A stretch of DNA of 64,000 bases from Orlajensenia flava (GTDB lineage Bacteria > Actinomycetota > Actinomycetes > Actinomycetales > Microbacteriaceae), in NCBI RefSeq assembly GCF_004801905.1, contig NZ_SSSN01000005.1, positions 186,001 to 250,000 on the forward strand, read 5' to 3'. Under the pieces are notes generated by a model that did not search any database, was not told where the DNA came from, and saw only the letters and a list, made by a program, of their open reading frames with translations. Of the stretch, positions 63,041-64,000 are shown one piece after another. Within the stretch, counting starts at the first letter, position 1. Each line of letters opens with the position of its first letter. A program made the position numbers and the translations under genes.

Positions 63041-63163
63041 GGGCTCAGCGTACGTCGCGGAATTCGGGCCGCCGTGCACGGCACCGTCGATCCTCAGAAA
63101 ACGAGTAATCTCGATCGCGATGACGGATGCCCCGGTGTCGGTCGTACCTGCGAGGATCGGACC

Positions 63164-63754
63164 GTGCTCGACACGACCACCGCACGGCTCGAACTGCGCA
63201 GTCTCACTCTCGACGACGTCGACGAGTTGTACGCCGTGTACTCCGACCCCGAGACCTGGCGGCACCTGCCCGAGGGACGGTTCACCTCGCGCGAGCGGGC
63301 ACGCCGCCTCATCGAGCGATCCCTGAGGAGCGTCCGCGCGACCGGCCTCGGCGAGTGGGCGGTGCGTGTCGGCGCTGGAGGGGCCGCTGCCGGCTTGGCG
63401 GCGGGCACGTTCATCGGCGCGGGCGGCGTCAAGCTGTCGGCGGGCGGAGTGTGGAACCTGGGGTATCGGCTGACGCCGGTGAGTTGGGGCCGCGGGTTCG
63501 CGACCGAGGTGGCGCGGGCGGCGCTCGAGGGTGCCGCGTGGGCGGCGCCGGACGTGCCGGTGACGGCGCGCGTGCTGGCCAACAATCCGGCATCCGTCCG
63601 CGTGATCGAGCGCGTCGGACTCGAGTTGGTGTGGGAGGGGCACCCGCCCGCATCCGGTGCGCTGCAGAACGGGGAGGAACCGCCGCTCCGACGGGTCTAT
63701 ACGGATCGCCCCCTGAGTCCGGATGCCTATCGATGGCTGGTGCGACACGCGTGA
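63164..63754 (+). CDS. GNAT family N-acetyltransferase
   Basis: The 196-aa protein matches RimJ/RimL-type GNATs: LDTTTARLELRSLTLDDVDE, then NLGYRLTPVSWGRGFATEVA as the acetyl-CoA-binding block and VLANNPASVRVIERVGLELV. It transfers acetyl from acetyl-CoA to an amine. It starts at a GTG (63164) preceded by GAGG. It ends 10 bp before the YdeI-like gene. Confidence 0.88.
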   Translation: MLDTTTARLELRSLTLDDVDELYAVYSDPETWRHLPEGRFTSRERARRLIERSLRSVRATGLGEWAVRVGAGGAAAGLAAGTFIGAGGVKLSAGGVWNLGYRLTPVSWGRGFATEVARAALEGAAWAAPDVPVTARVLANNPASVRVIERVGLELVWEGHPPASGALQNGEEPPLRRVYTDRPLSPDAYRWLVRHA

Positions 63755-63764
63755 CGGAGGACGG

Positions 63765-64000
63765 ATGACCGAGTACGAGACGCTCTACGTCGCTGACGAG
63801 GCGGCGTGGCGGGCATGGCTGGAGACACACGGGGAATCGGTCGCCGGTGTGCGGCTGGCGATAGCCAAGAAGGGCGGTGCCGGCGCGAGCGCGACCTACG
63901 CCGAGGCCGTGAACCAAGCGTTGTGCTTCGGCTGGATCGACGGACCCAAGGCCAGCCTCGACGCCGACCACTACCTGCAGACGTTCACTCCGCGTCGGGC
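63765..64000 (+). CDS. YdeI/OmpD-associated family protein, partial
   Basis: The first 78 codons are present: MTEYETLYVADEAAWRAWLE, then GVRLAIAKKGGAGASATYAE and NQALCFGWIDGPKASLD. The ALCFGWID segment is the family's hallmark. The gene runs off the window. It follows the GNAT gene by 10 bp and is probably co-transcribed. The family's function is unclear; some members are linked to bacteriocin protection. Confidence 0.85.
   Translation, partial: MTEYETLYVADEAAWRAWLETHGESVAGVRLAIAKKGGAGASATYAEAVNQALCFGWIDGPKASLDADHYLQTFTPRR

Overview
The window looks like chromosomal DNA from a high-GC actinobacterium, most plausibly of the family Microbacteriaceae. This rests on the dense GC-rich coding, the frequent cggatgc/gcatccg words inside genes, two full paralogues and one remnant of the DUF222/HNH (13E12-like) family, promoters placed for leaderless mRNAs, and proteins such as DUF2510-TM2 that are typical of the group. 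No rRNA, tRNA, transposase, integrase or CRISPR array was recognised.

Positions 1-4700 form a less GC-rich accessory island: a C5-cytosine methyltransferase, a divergently transcribed 727-aa protein built from RNA-polymerase-like DNA-binding modules (alpha-CTD-like, sigma region 4-like, HARE-like winged helices), and a Vsr-type nuclease. The island ends abruptly against an alpha/beta-hydrolase gene that has lost its 5' half. Positions 4700-12000 are rich in decayed genes (hydrolase, frameshifted secreted protein, Dcu transporter, ABC ATPase, PfkB kinase). Between them lie apparently working units: a DUF222/HNH gene with a (CCAGAG)14 tract, a Fic/ribbon-helix-helix toxin-antitoxin pair with a palindromic operator, a TetR-epimerase operon and a TM2 protein.

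Positions 12000-24600 hold regulator-enzyme units with visible operators: an MBL-MarR-CMD operon, a divergent TetR/SDR pair, and a 1953-aa cell-wall-type GH92 mannosidase facing a LacI regulator, followed by an HNH remnant, an MBL-fold protein with a zinc ribbon and a peroxiredoxin. Positions 24700-29800 contain an NTF2-like protein, a DGPF (YCII) protein coupled to a frameshifted ECF42-type sigma factor, a MarR/FAD-monooxygenase pair and a lipoprotein. Positions 30000-38000 form a four-gene ABC operon (two giant FtsX-type permeases, two ATPases) that converges on a TetR-CorA operon in which corA is frameshifted.

Positions 40000-64000 are mostly ordinary housekeeping and accessory genes: cupin, the second DUF222/HNH gene, RibD-like reductases, an amino-acid permease with a universal stress protein, a UbiB-like kinase operon, patatin, methyltransferase, DUF429, a pterin-dehydratase-like/VOC fusion, gamma-glutamyltransferase, Na+/H+ antiporter, epoxide hydrolase, a MarR/flavodoxin-fold pair, a 537-aa protein of unknown family, an EEP-fold nuclease, a GNAT acetyltransferase and a partial YdeI-like protein.

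Four genes carry single-base indels beside short runs. These may be real decay or uncorrected sequencing errors, so the affected genes should not be called dead without checking reads.
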